Shown piece after piece: positions 38,675-47,957 of a stretch of DNA of 64,000 nt; positions within the stretch are counted from its first letter, which is position 1, and each line of letters opens with the position of its first letter. Made by a program: the position numbers and the translations under genes. Source of the stretch: a bacterium (GTDB lineage Bacteria > Joyebacterota > Joyebacteria > Joyebacterales > Joyebacteraceae). The DNA is taken from positions 1 through 64,000 of the forward strand of contig JALGZD010000211.1 in assembly GCA_025782395.1 (NCBI GenBank), read 5' to 3'. The notes under the pieces are model-generated. The model ran no database searches and was not told the DNA's origin. It saw only the letters and a program-made list of their open reading frames with translations.

Positions 38675-39079
38675 GTGGCGCACAAGCGCGTCCTGAGAGT
38701 GGCCGAGGCCACGAAAAGGGAACTCGGCTTCATTCTGGACCACAAGATCAACGACCCACAGCTTGGCCTCGTGACGGTGACAAGGGTCGACATGTCCGAT
38801 GATCTTCGCCATGCGAAGGTCTATGTGACTACTCTGGGTGATGCCGAGGACAAGACACGGGCTATCAGGCGGCTGGTCCGGGCACGCGGTTTCATTCGAT
38901 GCGAGCTGGCTCAGGCACTCCCGTTGCGGGTTGCTCCAGAGCTTGTGTTTGTGCGGGACGATTCGGCCGAGAGGTACCTTGAGATCAAGGGGCTACTCGA
39001 CGAGATCTGCACGGAGGAGGAAAGAGCAGGTGCTGGACACGAACCAGCGAGCGAAGATACAGAAGACGCTGACGAGTGA
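38675..39079 (+). CDS. rbfA: Ribosome-binding factor A
   Basis: 134-residue RbfA, binding 16S rRNA helix 1 region during 30S maturation. Type-II KH-like fold signature VAHKRVLRVAEATKRELGFIL and later ARGFIRCELAQALPLRVAPEL. GTG 38675 after GGGAGG (eight-base spacer); TTG 38669 possible. Its acidic tail overlaps the next gene by 50 bp in another frame. Confidence 0.93.
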   Translation: MAHKRVLRVAEATKRELGFILDHKINDPQLGLVTVTRVDMSDDLRHAKVYVTTLGDAEDKTRAIRRLVRARGFIRCELAQALPLRVAPELVFVRDDSAERYLEIKGLLDEICTEEERAGAGHEPASEDTEDADE

Positions 39080-40010
39080 CGGACCGTTCCTCGTAGTGTC
39101 GCACCGGAGACCGGACGGCGATGCAATCGGCACCAGCCTTGCGCTTGCCGCATGGCTGCGAGGACAGGGTAAGGAGGTAGCGGTCTGGATGCCGGACCCC
39201 GTGCCCGCAAACTACCGCTTTATTCGCGCTGTGCAACACATCGTCGCCAGCCTGCCACCGGACCTTTCAGATACAGTCGTGGTCTTTGTGGACTCTCCGG
39301 GTATCGACAGAGCGGGAGATGCAAGCGCCTTGCTGGGCAAGGCGCGGATGATCATCAACATAGACCATCACACTGGGAACACGAGATTCGGTGACCTTAA
39401 CCTCGTTGACACGAGCGCGGCTGCAGCTGCGCTGATTCTGCTGGAACTGATGGAAGAAGCTGGAATCGATCCGGATCCAGAGGTCGCCTCACTGCTCTAC
39501 GTTGGACTCCTTGCGGACACAGGGGGGTTCCGCCACGGCAACACGGATGCGCGCGTTCTGGCGGCAGCCGGCCGTCTTGTGGAGAGGGGCGCAGACCCTG
39601 CGGAGCTCTCCAGGAACGTGTTTGGAGAAGTAGCGGCAGGTCAGATCCATCTCCTGGGACTCGTTCTCAGTTCGTTGGAACTCGAACTCGATGGACGGGT
39701 GTCTCTCATGTTTCTCACCGACGAGATGAGGACCCGGGCGGGTGTGTCCGAAGAAACGCTCGAGGGGCTCCCGACCTATGGGAGGATGATAAGGGGTGTA
39801 GCTGTTGCCGTGCTGTTGAGAGAGGAACCCGGTGCCACCAGAGTTAACCTCAGGTCCAAAGGCGTGGTCGATGTGAATGCCATCGCGGCGACACTCGGAG
39901 GTGGCGGTCACGCTTCGGCCTCGGGGGCAACAGTTGATGCTCCGATCGATGTAGCGCGCAGGATTGTCCTCTCAGCCATTCGCGATGCCGTGGAGTCGAT
40001 CAGACCATGA
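39030..40010 (+). CDS. nrnA: DHH-family phosphoesterase, NrnA-like (oligoribonuclease/pAp phosphatase)
   Basis: 326-residue DHH/DHHA1 protein. The DHH motifs are VSHRRPDGDAIGTSLAL, VDSPGIDR and NIDHHTGNTRFGD; the C-terminal DHHA1 domain has the GGGGHASASGA motif for substrate binding. NrnA-type enzymes degrade short RNAs and 3'-phosphoadenosine-5'-phosphate. Location between rbfA and truB is common for this family. GTG 39030 follows a GGAGGAGG site about ten bases upstream and gives a 50-bp overlap with rbfA. Confidence 0.93.
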   Translation: MLDTNQRAKIQKTLTSDGPFLVVSHRRPDGDAIGTSLALAAWLRGQGKEVAVWMPDPVPANYRFIRAVQHIVASLPPDLSDTVVVFVDSPGIDRAGDASALLGKARMIINIDHHTGNTRFGDLNLVDTSAAAAALILLELMEEAGIDPDPEVASLLYVGLLADTGGFRHGNTDARVLAAAGRLVERGADPAELSRNVFGEVAAGQIHLLGLVLSSLELELDGRVSLMFLTDEMRTRAGVSEETLEGLPTYGRMIRGVAVAVLLREEPGATRVNLRSKGVVDVNAIAATLGGGGHASASGATVDAPIDVARRIVLSAIRDAVESIRP

Positions 40011-40912
40011 ACAGGCTCTTCGTCATAGACAAGCCGTCGGGACTCACATCGCACGATGTCGTCGACAGAGTGAGACACGTGCTGCGGATGAGGCGCGTCG
40101 GGCACGCCGGGACATTAGACCCTTCGGCAACGGGTGTTCTACTTATAATGACGGGGTACGCGACACGCCTGGCGCAGTTCCTTGTGGAGACCGAGAAAGA
40201 GTACGCGGGACAGATGGTTCTGGGCGTTGCGACTGACACGCAGGATGCTGACGGGAAAGTCATCGCGACCGGCGACATCGCCGGAATCGACAGAACCCAG
40301 GTGGAGAGCGCCTGCGCGGCATTCAGAGGCGACATAGAGCAGATCCCTCCGATGATGTCGGCAGTCAAGCGGAATGGGGAACGGCTCTATGTTCTCGCGA
40401 GGAAAGGTATCGCGGTCGAGCGTGAGCCAAGACCGGTCAGGGTCGAGCGATTCGAAATCATGTCGTTCGCTCCACCGTTGGTGGGGTTCGAGGTCGTCTG
40501 TTCGAAGGGCACGTATGTTCGCACCCTGGTGGCGGATGTCGGCGAACGGCTTGGCTCGGGCGCGCACGTGAGCGAACTCAGGCGGACCAGAGTCGGGCGT
40601 TTCCACTCCGGGACGGCGATACCTCTTGCGGAGTTTGAGCGTGCGACAGGAAACGTCGAGACGCTTGGATACTCCCTTTTCGAGGCAGTGCAGCATTTCA
40701 CATCTCTTCACCTCAATGGGAGTGAGGCGGACAGGATCTCAGAGGGGGGAGGCATAGAGGTGGAATCCGCACGCCTTGAATCGCCTTCCGAGTATCTCCG
40801 CCTGACGCCGGACGGGCAGCGTCTTCTGGCAATAGCTGCGATGGAGCGCGGAGAGGACGGGGCCGCAGTGACGGTGCGTCCCATCCGGGTCTTTCCCGGG
40901 GAGGGTTGTTGA
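40007..40912 (+). CDS. truB: tRNA pseudouridine-55 synthase
   Basis: 301-residue TruB. The catalytic Asp is D38 in VGHAGTLDPSATGVLL, and VIDKPSGLTSHDVV is near the start. It modifies U55 in the T-loop of most tRNAs. The ATG overlaps the stop of the previous gene (ATGA). A C-terminal PUA-like segment (about 240-301) is present. Confidence 0.96.
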   Translation: MNRLFVIDKPSGLTSHDVVDRVRHVLRMRRVGHAGTLDPSATGVLLIMTGYATRLAQFLVETEKEYAGQMVLGVATDTQDADGKVIATGDIAGIDRTQVESACAAFRGDIEQIPPMMSAVKRNGERLYVLARKGIAVEREPRPVRVERFEIMSFAPPLVGFEVVCSKGTYVRTLVADVGERLGSGAHVSELRRTRVGRFHSGTAIPLAEFERATGNVETLGYSLFEAVQHFTSLHLNGSEADRISEGGGIEVESARLESPSEYLRLTPDGQRLLAIAAMERGEDGAAVTVRPIRVFPGEGC

Positions 40913-41832
40913 GAATCCTGAGGAGTCCTCGCGAGCTGCCGGCAAATGCAGCCGAGCTTTCGGTGACTGTCGGCAACTTCGATGGTGTTCACAGGGGGCA
41001 TCGGGCGGTTTTCGCTGAACTCCTCTCAAGCGGGATCCGGGACTGCCGGACTTCTGTTGCAGTGGCCTTCGTGCCGCACCCGTTGGCCGTTGTCGCACCG
41101 GAGCGTGCCCCGCAACTTCTGAGTCCGGAACAGGAGCGTGAGGAACTCGTTGCTCACTCCGGAATCGACGCTCTTCTGGTAGTCGATTTCACACATGAGA
41201 TCGGGCGAATGACCGCGCAGGAGTTCCTGACCTGGTTAGGGATCGGCAGGGGAGCGCATCTCGTGCTCGGTTATGACTTCCACATGGGTCGCGACAGGGC
41301 ATGTGGACTTGAGCGTCTTGGTGAGCTTGGCAAAGACATGGGATATGGGTTTGACGTCGTTCCACCCGTGCTTCAGGACGGAATTCCCATCTCGAGTTCC
41401 CGAATACGGAGGGTTCTGACGGAAGGGGATGTGGCGGCTGCGGGCAAGATGCTCGGCAGGGACTATACGCTTGCCGGTGAAGTTGTGGCAGGCGACGGCA
41501 TAGGAGCCCGTCGGTTCGGCACGCCAACCGCTAATCTCCGTCTGCCTGATACGAAGCTCCTCCCGGCTGACGGTGTGTACCTTATCGGGGTGCCCTCATT
41601 CGAGGGCCGCTTCGGGCTTCTGTATATCGGGAGACGGCCGACGTTTGGTCGGGGAGAGCGGCGCGTGGAGGTACATATCTTCGATTGCGACGCCGATCTG
41701 TACGGTGGGAGACTGGTCGTCAGTGTACTGCGACGCCTTCGCGGCGATATCAGATTCGATGAGGATGAGGCTCTGGCGAAGCAGATCCTGCTGGACATCG
41801 CTCAAGGTCGGGCACTCGCGGGCGAGTTCTAG
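40909..41832 (+). CDS. ribF: Bifunctional riboflavin kinase/FAD synthetase
   Basis: 307-residue RibF. The N-terminal FAD synthetase domain shows [16 protein letters not shown] and [15 protein letters not shown]; the C-terminal riboflavin kinase has [12 protein letters not shown] and YIGRRPTFG. It makes FMN and FAD. TTG 40909 is four bases after GGGGAGG; the neighbouring TTG 40906 is possible. It overlaps the truB stop. Confidence 0.94.
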   Translation: MRILRSPRELPANAAELSVTVGNFDGVHRGHRAVFAELLSSGIRDCRTSVAVAFVPHPLAVVAPERAPQLLSPEQEREELVAHSGIDALLVVDFTHEIGRMTAQEFLTWLGIGRGAHLVLGYDFHMGRDRACGLERLGELGKDMGYGFDVVPPVLQDGIPISSSRIRRVLTEGDVAAAGKMLGRDYTLAGEVVAGDGIGARRFGTPTANLRLPDTKLLPADGVYLIGVPSFEGRFGLLYIGRRPTFGRGERRVEVHIFDCDADLYGGRLVVSVLRRLRGDIRFDEDEALAKQILLDIAQGRALAGEF

Positions 41833-41868
41833 GTAAGGCCGCCGCTGAAGCAGGGGGCGATTTTGTCT

Positions 41869-41897
41869 TTGACATGGGGATATCCGTATGCTACATT
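41869..41897 (+). promoter_or_regulatory. Promoter of rpsO-pnp
   Basis: A perfect TTGACA (41869-41874), 17 bp, and TACATT (41892-41897) with TGC directly before the -10. Strong extended -10 sigma70-type promoter, placed in the ribF-rpsO gap, so rpsO and pnp can be expressed apart from the upstream operon. Confidence 0.75.
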
Positions 41898-41936
41898 CCT
41901 AAAGTTAGAGACGAGTTGGAGCAATCCGGCAAGAAG

Positions 41937-42221
41937 ATGAGGAGTTTGGATTTGTCGCTGTCGAAGGAGAGGAAGCAAGAGATTGTCCATCGGTTTGAGA
42001 CTCACGCTGGCGATACTGGGTCGGCGGAGGTTCAGATTGCGCTCTTGACTGAGAGAATTGAGACACTCGCCGAGCACTTCGGCCAGCACAAGAAGGACAA
42101 CCACTCACGGCTGGGCCTTCTGAAGATGGTCGGTAAGAGGCGACGTCTCTTGAACTACCTCAAGACAAGCAAGATGAGTAGTTACAAGGCAGTAATCAAG
42201 GAACTGGGGTTGCGCAGGTAG
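41937..42221 (+). CDS. rpsO: 30S ribosomal protein S15
   Basis: 94-residue S15 with ATG 41937. The hallmarks are [20 protein letters not shown], the [11 protein letters not shown] stretch and [20 protein letters not shown] near the end. The family is usually 88-89 residues, so the N-terminus has a few extra residues. Ribosome binding site is weak. An earlier in-frame ATG at 41874 is upstream of the -10 element and excluded by the promoter. Next gene is pnp, the classic pair. Confidence 0.96.
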   Translation: MRSLDLSLSKERKQEIVHRFETHAGDTGSAEVQIALLTERIETLAEHFGQHKKDNHSRLGLLKMVGKRRRLLNYLKTSKMSSYKAVIKELGLRR

Positions 42222-42263
42222 TGCGAGCATCAAGCAATGGTGCGCATGCCCTCAAGGAGCTGG

Positions 42264-42287
42264 CCCTCCCGCGAGCAGGTGGGAGGG
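42264..42287 (+). terminator. Hairpin between rpsO and pnp
   Basis: CCCTCCC (42264-42270) pairs with GGGAGGG (42281-42287), 10-base loop, then TTTCGCTT. It may be a partial terminator or, by analogy with E. coli rpsO-pnp, an RNA processing structure. Position supports either. Confidence 0.5.
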
Positions 42288-42328
42288 TTTCGCTTAGTTA
42301 GTGGCCCCAGCATAAGTGGAGGAAAGAG

Positions 42329-44497
42329 ATGCAGTTCAAGTTGGAAAAGGAATGGGCGGGAAGACCGTTCTCGATGGAGACGGGGCGCCTTGCGAAACAG
42401 GCAAGTGGAGCGGTGCTGATCCAGTACGGGGAGTCAGTCATTCTGGCAACCGTTGTGAGTTCACAACACACGACCGAGCGTGACTGGTTGCCGCTCTTCG
42501 TCGAATACCGACAGAAGTTCTATGCGGCGGGAAAGATCCCCGGGGGCTTTTTCAAGAGGGAAGGCAGGCCGCAGACTAAGGAAATCCTCAGCGCCAGACA
42601 GATCGATCGCCCGCTTCGTCCTCTCGTTCCTTCCCATATGAGGAACGAGATCCAGGTGTTCGTGAACATTCTGTCGGCCGACGGGGAGAACGACCCCGAT
42701 ATCCTCGGCATCATCGGTGCAAGTGCTGCGATGTGTCTCTCAAACGTTCCGTTTGCGGGACCGGTTGGAGCTGTGAGAATCGGGCTCATTGAAGGCGACT
42801 ATGTTGTGAACCCGACGTTCGAGGAGCTTGAGACGAGCCGGCTGAATATCGTCGTTGCCGGGACCGACGAGGCGGTGGTCATGGTCGAGGGCTCGGCCCG
42901 TGAGATCTCTGAGGACGAGATGCAGGGCGCTCTCGATCTGGCACACGTCGAGATCCGGAAGGTGGTGGCGTTCCAGAATGAGCTGATTGCGGACCGACAG
43001 GCCGAGAAGCTCGTGATAGCTCCGAAGGAACTCCCCGATGGACTCGATGAGCGCGTTCGCAGAGCATACGGCGAGCGAGTCGGACAGGCGACCGGCATTC
43101 GCAACAGGGTGGAGCGCCGTGAAACGCTTGATGCGCTGTGCGATGAAGCGCTCGAGGCGCTCGGCGAGGAGTATCCGGATGCGAGCCGGGCCATTTCCGA
43201 TGTGATTCATGCTCTCGAGAAGGAAGCAATACGTGGTCGCGTCATCAGAGACCATGTGAGAGTGGATGGACGTGGTCCCGATGACGTGAGGGAGATCACG
43301 TGTGAGACGTCGGTTCTTCCGAGAACTCACGGTTCCGCGGTCTTCACAAGGGGAGAGACACAGGCGCTTTGCGTGACAACGCTCGGCTCGACGAGGGATG
43401 AGCAGAAGATCGACGCCCTTGAGGGAGAGTCGTGGAGGAGCTACATGCTTCACTACAACTTCCCGTCATTCTCGGTGGGTGAGGTGAGACCGATCAGGGG
43501 GCCCGGCCGTCGCGAGATAGGCCACGGGATGCTCGCAGAGAGATCGATAGAACCCGTGCTTCCGACCACTGAGGTCTTCCCATACACGATCCGCCTTGTC
43601 TCCGACATCCTGGAGTCGAACGGGTCGTCCAGCATGGCCACCGTGTGCGCCGGCTCGCTGGCGCTCATGGACGCAGGCGTGCCGACGAAGTCGGCCGTCG
43701 CCGGTGTCGCCATGGGCCTGATGAAGGAAGGCGATGACTACGTCATCCTGACGGACATCCAGGGCCTGGAGGACCATATCGGCGACATGGACTTCAAATT
43801 GGCCGGGACGGAGACGGGCATTACAGCGTTCCAGTTGGATTCGAAGATCGGTGCGATCCCGTCGCGGCTTCTTTCGGAGGCGCTTGCCAAGGCCAAGGTG
43901 GCGCGGTTGCACATTCTCGGTATCATGGCTGAGTCGCTCGAAAACGCGAGACCGGATCTGTCGCAGTACGCTCCCAGAATCGTGATGGTGAAGGTGCCGC
44001 CGGACAAGATCGGGGAGATCATCGGTCCGGGGGGACGCGTCATACGGAAGCTGCAGGAGGAGAGCGCAACCAAGATCGACATCGACGACGAAGGCATCGT
44101 CAAGATCTCCGGTACTGATGCCAGCGGCGTGGAGTCGGCGCGGTCGACGATCGAGCTTATGATCAAGGTGCCCGAGGTTGGAGAGATCTTTGAGGGTCCT
44201 GTCCGCAGCATCACGGATTTCGGCGCCTTCGTCGAGATCCTGCCCGGGCGGGACGGCCTTGTTCACATCTCAGAGCTTGAGTACCACCGGGTGAACAGTG
44301 TCGAGGATGTCTGCAAGCTGGGTGACATCATGAAGGTAAAGGTCATAGGGGTTGAGGATCACGGCAAAGTTCGCCTGAGTCGGAGAGCTCTTATGGAGAA
44401 GCCCGAAGGCTACGTCGAACGCAGCAGCAGACCTCCCGGCAGGCGCCCATCGAGACCGGGTGGCCGCTCCGGAGGAGACAGAAAGAACCGCAGATAG
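42329..44497 (+). CDS. pnp: Polyribonucleotide nucleotidyltransferase (PNPase)
   Basis: 722-residue PNPase, a phosphorolytic 3'-5' exoribonuclease of the degradosome kind. Two RNase PH-like domains (about 10-220 and 310-540) are present, with the second holding the active site. The KH domain (about 550-610) has IIGPGGRVIRKL, and the S1 domain (about 620-690) has ITDFGAFVEILPGRDGLVHISEL. Ends in an Arg/Gly/Pro-rich tail. ATG follows GGAGGAAAGAG. Confidence 0.97.
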   Translation: MQFKLEKEWAGRPFSMETGRLAKQASGAVLIQYGESVILATVVSSQHTTERDWLPLFVEYRQKFYAAGKIPGGFFKREGRPQTKEILSARQIDRPLRPLVPSHMRNEIQVFVNILSADGENDPDILGIIGASAAMCLSNVPFAGPVGAVRIGLIEGDYVVNPTFEELETSRLNIVVAGTDEAVVMVEGSAREISEDEMQGALDLAHVEIRKVVAFQNELIADRQAEKLVIAPKELPDGLDERVRRAYGERVGQATGIRNRVERRETLDALCDEALEALGEEYPDASRAISDVIHALEKEAIRGRVIRDHVRVDGRGPDDVREITCETSVLPRTHGSAVFTRGETQALCVTTLGSTRDEQKIDALEGESWRSYMLHYNFPSFSVGEVRPIRGPGRREIGHGMLAERSIEPVLPTTEVFPYTIRLVSDILESNGSSSMATVCAGSLALMDAGVPTKSAVAGVAMGLMKEGDDYVILTDIQGLEDHIGDMDFKLAGTETGITAFQLDSKIGAIPSRLLSEALAKAKVARLHILGIMAESLENARPDLSQYAPRIVMVKVPPDKIGEIIGPGGRVIRKLQEESATKIDIDDEGIVKISGTDASGVESARSTIELMIKVPEVGEIFEGPVRSITDFGAFVEILPGRDGLVHISELEYHRVNSVEDVCKLGDIMKVKVIGVEDHGKVRLSRRALMEKPEGYVERSSRPPGRRPSRPGGRSGGDRKNRR

Positions 44498-44506
44498 AGG
44501 AGAGAG

Positions 44507-44540
44507 GGCCCGCCGGTCTCCCGGCGGGCCTTTCCTTATT
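44507..44540 (+). terminator. Rho-independent terminator after pnp
   Basis: Perfect 10-bp GC stem GGCCCGCCGG (44507-44516) and CCGGCGGGCC (44521-44530), 4-base loop TCTC, followed by TTTCCTTATT. Classical form, ending the rpsO-pnp unit. Confidence 0.88.
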
Positions 44541-44566
44541 GTGGCCGAGCGGTTTCATTGTATGCT
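44539..44566 (+). promoter_or_regulatory. Candidate promoter of dut
   Basis: TTGTGG (44539-44544), 16 bp, TATGCT (44561-44566). The -35 is poor. It is the only likely site between the pnp terminator and dut. Confidence 0.3.
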
Positions 44567-44610
44567 GGGTCGCGGTTCGGGTTTGCAGGGTGTTCTCAGG
44601 AGGATGTGGG

Positions 44611-45078
44611 TTGGCTGAGAAACTTAGAATAGAGATAGCCCGATTGAGTGGGTCCGACGGCCTGCCGCTTCCCAAGCGAATGAGTGTGGGCGCGTCGGGC
44701 GCCGACCTTCATGCGGCGCTGGACGAGGCTGTGAGCATCCGGCCGGGGGCCTTTGCTCTGATACCTACGGGAATAGCGATTGCCGTTCCGCGCGGCCACG
44801 AGGCTCAGGTGCGGTCGCGAAGTGGACTGGCCGCCCGAAATGGGGTGTTTGTACTCAACAGCCCGGGAACGATCGATGCGGACTACAGAGGGGAGATAGG
44901 AATCATACTGGCCAATCTGGGATCGGAGCCTTTCACTGTTAAGAGGGGTGATCGAATCGCACAGATCGTCGTATCGCGTGTCTCCGAAGTGGAGTGGGTC
45001 GAGACGAAGGAACTTGCCGGGACCAGGAGACAGGATGGTGGTTTCGGCCACACCGGAGTCGGTGGCGACAGGGAGTAA
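44611..45078 (+). CDS. dut: dUTP diphosphatase
   Basis: 155-residue trimeric dUTPase. Motifs I-V are visible: SGADLHAA, VRSRSGLAARNGV, GTIDADYRGEIG, FTVKRGDRIAQIV and the C-terminal GGFGHTG that closes over the site. It removes dUTP and supplies dUMP. TTG 44611 lies seven bases after AGGAGG (44598-44603). Confidence 0.96.
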   Translation: MAEKLRIEIARLSGSDGLPLPKRMSVGASGADLHAALDEAVSIRPGAFALIPTGIAIAVPRGHEAQVRSRSGLAARNGVFVLNSPGTIDADYRGEIGIILANLGSEPFTVKRGDRIAQIVVSRVSEVEWVETKELAGTRRQDGGFGHTGVGGDRE

Positions 45079-45083
45079 CCGCT

Positions 45084-46049
45084 TTGACCGAAGCCAGAGA
45101 AACAGACTCAGGGGACATGAAGGGCCGGCCGCTGGACTTCATCTTCCTGCTCCGACCGGCCGTTATGGTGCCACTCTGGCTTTTCCTTGTGCACGGCGCC
45201 CGCCTTGCTTCCAGACCGGAGAGCCTCTGGTCTCCTACTCTGCTGCCGAGCTTGAGAACCACCCTCGCGCTTGTCTCGATGAGCTGCATGCTGGGTGGAG
45301 CGTACATACTGAACCAGATCGCCGACATCGAGAGCGACAGACTCAACGACAAGCTCTTTCTGCTCCCGCGTGGGATCATTTCTGTGCGTGCGGCTCGGCT
45401 CGAACTGGTCGTGGTCTGGATTCTCGCGCTCGTTGCGGCCTTCGCCTTGCCCGTTCGCTTCGCCGTCGTCCTTGCCGCCTCACTGCTCCTATCGCTGACC
45501 TATTCAAACAGACCGGTGCGCGCCAAGGCGAGAGCACCGCTGGATCTCTTGTGGAACGCGATTGGTTTCGGCGCCCTGGGGGCAGCGGGAGGCTGGACGG
45601 CGGCCGGGGCGACCCTCGGGGCACACGCACTTCCGGCTCTCTCGTATGTGCTCGCGGTTGCCGGCATAACCGCATCCACCACAATCCCGGATCTGGAGGG
45701 CGACGAGGCGACAGGGCTGTCAACGACCGTCTCTCTGTTGGGGAAAAACGCCACGAGTCTCCTGGCGTTGATCCTTCTCACCTCGGCTGCAATCGCAGGC
45801 ATGATCGCTCGTGAACCCGTGGCCGTTTTCGGCTCGCTCCTTTCGCTTCCCGGGCTTGCGCGCGCCCACGCGTCGGGTCGTCGGGAAGACCGGACTTCCG
45901 CAAATCAGATAGCCGTCATCGTGTTTGCGCTCCTCGTCTGCATCTGGTCCCCATACCTCCTGGTGATGCTCGGCGCTGTCTTCGGGGCCTCGCGCGTGTA
46001 CTACCGTAGGCGTTTCGGGATCAGCTATCCGGGACCGGGCACTCCCTGA
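45084..46049 (+). CDS. UbiA-family prenyltransferase
   Basis: 321-residue polytopic membrane protein of the UbiA superfamily. The first Asp-rich motif is N77-QIAD81-IESD85, and the second is in IPDLEGDEATG. Numerous hydrophobic helices match the usual nine. It joins a prenyl chain to an aromatic or other acceptor, but the acceptor is unknown: quinone and geranylgeranylglyceryl-phosphate synthases are both possible. TTG 45084 is six bases after the dut stop. Confidence 0.85.
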   Translation: MTEARETDSGDMKGRPLDFIFLLRPAVMVPLWLFLVHGARLASRPESLWSPTLLPSLRTTLALVSMSCMLGGAYILNQIADIESDRLNDKLFLLPRGIISVRAARLELVVVWILALVAAFALPVRFAVVLAASLLLSLTYSNRPVRAKARAPLDLLWNAIGFGALGAAGGWTAAGATLGAHALPALSYVLAVAGITASTTIPDLEGDEATGLSTTVSLLGKNATSLLALILLTSAAIAGMIAREPVAVFGSLLSLPGLARAHASGRREDRTSANQIAVIVFALLVCIWSPYLLVMLGAVFGASRVYYRRRFGISYPGPGTP

Positions 46050-46077
46050 CTTCCCCGGCGCGCTAGCGCTATCTTGC

Positions 46078-46103
46078 CTGAGGGGCTTTTCTGAGGGGCT
46101 TTT
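46078..46103 (+). repeat. 13-bp tandem duplication upstream of trkH
   Basis: CTGAGGGGCTTTT occurs twice in direct tandem (46078-46090 and 46091-46103), three bases before the predicted -35 of trkH. It may be an operator-like site or a slippage duplication. Confidence 0.8.
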
Positions 46104-46106
46104 CGG

Positions 46107-46136
46107 TTGACAGCGCTCCGGCGGCCTCCGTATCCT
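46107..46136 (+). promoter_or_regulatory. Candidate promoter of trkH-trkA
   Basis: Perfect TTGACA (46107-46112), 18 bp, TATCCT (46131-46136). The GTG start of trkH is at 46174. Confidence 0.6.
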
Positions 46137-46173
46137 CGGCACATTCGAGAAGGCTGCCGGAGGAGATCGGTCC

Positions 46174-47925
46174 GTGGATAGGGAACGCATCACAAACAGG
46201 CTGTCGCGCGTCATGTTGGCAGTTGCCGGAGTGGCCGCGGTCTCACTCATCGCGGAATACGGGTTCTACCTGAACCCTTCCCAATTTCGTGTTCTCCATC
46301 TCATAGACATCGCCGTTGTGGGCCTGTTCCTGATGGACGCCGTCGTGAGGTTCTCCCTCGCGCGCCGCAAGATAGCGTTTCTTCGCGCACGCTGGCCCGG
46401 GCTTGTGATAATTGTGCTCATAGCTGCTCAGATCGCCCTCGTAGCTATGCTTCGGGGAAAAGGGTGGCTGGCGCCGTTCCTCGAGGTGAGGAGCGTGTTC
46501 TCGCTGGCGAAGGGTTACATCATCGTTCTCCAGGGCTACCTGGTTGTCCTGATCGTCGGCGAAATGGTGAGGCTCAATCGGCGACTGGCCTCCTATCGAA
46601 TCAAGCCGGCGAGAACCGTGATCTTCTCCTTCCTGTTCATTATCCTGGTCGGCGCACTGTTGCTTTCTACACCGAGGGCTACCCCAGAGGGTGGGATCCC
46701 GGTCGTGGACGCGCTCTTCACGGCGACATCATCGGTCTGCGTGACCGGTCTTGTCGTTCGTGACACAGGGCGTGACTTCACGCGGCTCGGGCAGGGGGTG
46801 ATCCTCGGGCTCATACAGATTGGGGGACTTGGTCTCATCACCTTGACCGCGTTTTTTGCGATCGTCATGAGACGTGGCCTCGGTGTGCGCGAGAGCCTCG
46901 TGCTGCGTGGGATGATGACATTCGAAGCCATCGGGCGAATCGGCCGCACGCTCAGGTACATGATCGCCATCACCTTCTTCCTCGAGGTTCTTGGTGCAGT
47001 CTTGCTCTATGCGTTGGGGGGGCGGTCGGGCGGCACGATTGGAGACAGGCTTTTCACATCTGTCTTTCATTCCATATCGGCCTTCTGCAATGCCGGTTTC
47101 TCTCTCTTCTCGACAAGCTTCGAGCGCTACGCGGGCGACATTCCCGTCAATCTCGTGATGACGTCGCTCATCATCATCGGTGGCCTGGGTTTTCCAGTTA
47201 TCATGAACGCTTTCGGGCGGCGGCCTCTGGTAGCGGGACGCCGGTCCACGACGTCGAGGTGGTCGCTGCACACCAAGCTCGTTGTCCTCATGACGGTCTC
47301 GCTCCTGGTGCTTGGGACCGTCGGCTTCCTTGCCTTGGAAAGCGACGGCATTCTCGCCGGGAAACCGCTCGGGGAGAAGCTCCTGGCCTCCTACTTCGCA
47401 TCTGTGACCGCAAGAACCGCCGGTTTCAACACTGTCAGAACCGCCTGGCTCGGTCTTCCGACCCTGTTCCTTCTGGCCGGGCTCATGTTCATCGGTGGAT
47501 CGCCCGGTGGGACTGCGGGTGGCGTCAAAACATCGACATTCGGCGTGGTTTTCGCCTCGATGGCGTCGATGTTCGGTGGTAAGGGTAGAGTAGAACTCTT
47601 CAAGAGGAGGATACCCGACAGGATCGTTCGCGAGGCTCTGGTCGTGGTTGCGATGGGGATAATGGTCGTCAGCTGCGGGACCTTTGTGCTCGTGATCTTC
47701 GAGGATTTGACTTTGAGGGAGGTTCTGTTTGAAGTAGTCTCGGCGTTCGGAACGGTCGGGCTGTCTATGGGAATCACGCCAGGCCTTTCTGTGGCGGCCA
47801 AGCTTACCCTGATGATGATAATGCTGACCGGTCGAATCGGTCCCTTGACACTTGCGCTGGCCATCGGGCAGAGACAGGTGCAAAGCCTGTACGATTACCC
47901 TGAGGGACGGGTCGTCATCGGGTAG
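46174..47925 (+). CDS. trkH: Trk/Ktr-type potassium uptake membrane subunit
   Basis: 583-residue TrkH/KtrB-family potassium transporter. The selectivity-filter regions of this superfamily are seen in TSSVCVTGLVVRDTG, ISAFCNAGFSLFS, and later ARTAGFNTVRT and SAFGTVGLSMG. About 120 residues with extra helices precede the first pore repeat. It pairs with trkA downstream. GTG 46174. Confidence 0.93.
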   Translation: MDRERITNRLSRVMLAVAGVAAVSLIAEYGFYLNPSQFRVLHLIDIAVVGLFLMDAVVRFSLARRKIAFLRARWPGLVIIVLIAAQIALVAMLRGKGWLAPFLEVRSVFSLAKGYIIVLQGYLVVLIVGEMVRLNRRLASYRIKPARTVIFSFLFIILVGALLLSTPRATPEGGIPVVDALFTATSSVCVTGLVVRDTGRDFTRLGQGVILGLIQIGGLGLITLTAFFAIVMRRGLGVRESLVLRGMMTFEAIGRIGRTLRYMIAITFFLEVLGAVLLYALGGRSGGTIGDRLFTSVFHSISAFCNAGFSLFSTSFERYAGDIPVNLVMTSLIIIGGLGFPVIMNAFGRRPLVAGRRSTTSRWSLHTKLVVLMTVSLLVLGTVGFLALESDGILAGKPLGEKLLASYFASVTARTAGFNTVRTAWLGLPTLFLLAGLMFIGGSPGGTAGGVKTSTFGVVFASMASMFGGKGRVELFKRRIPDRIVREALVVVAMGIMVVSCGTFVLVIFEDLTLREVLFEVVSAFGTVGLSMGITPGLSVAAKLTLMMIMLTGRIGPLTLALAIGQRQVQSLYDYPEGRVVIG

Positions 47926-47957
47926 CGGCGTATCCTGTGGCGTCCGTGGAGGTAACC

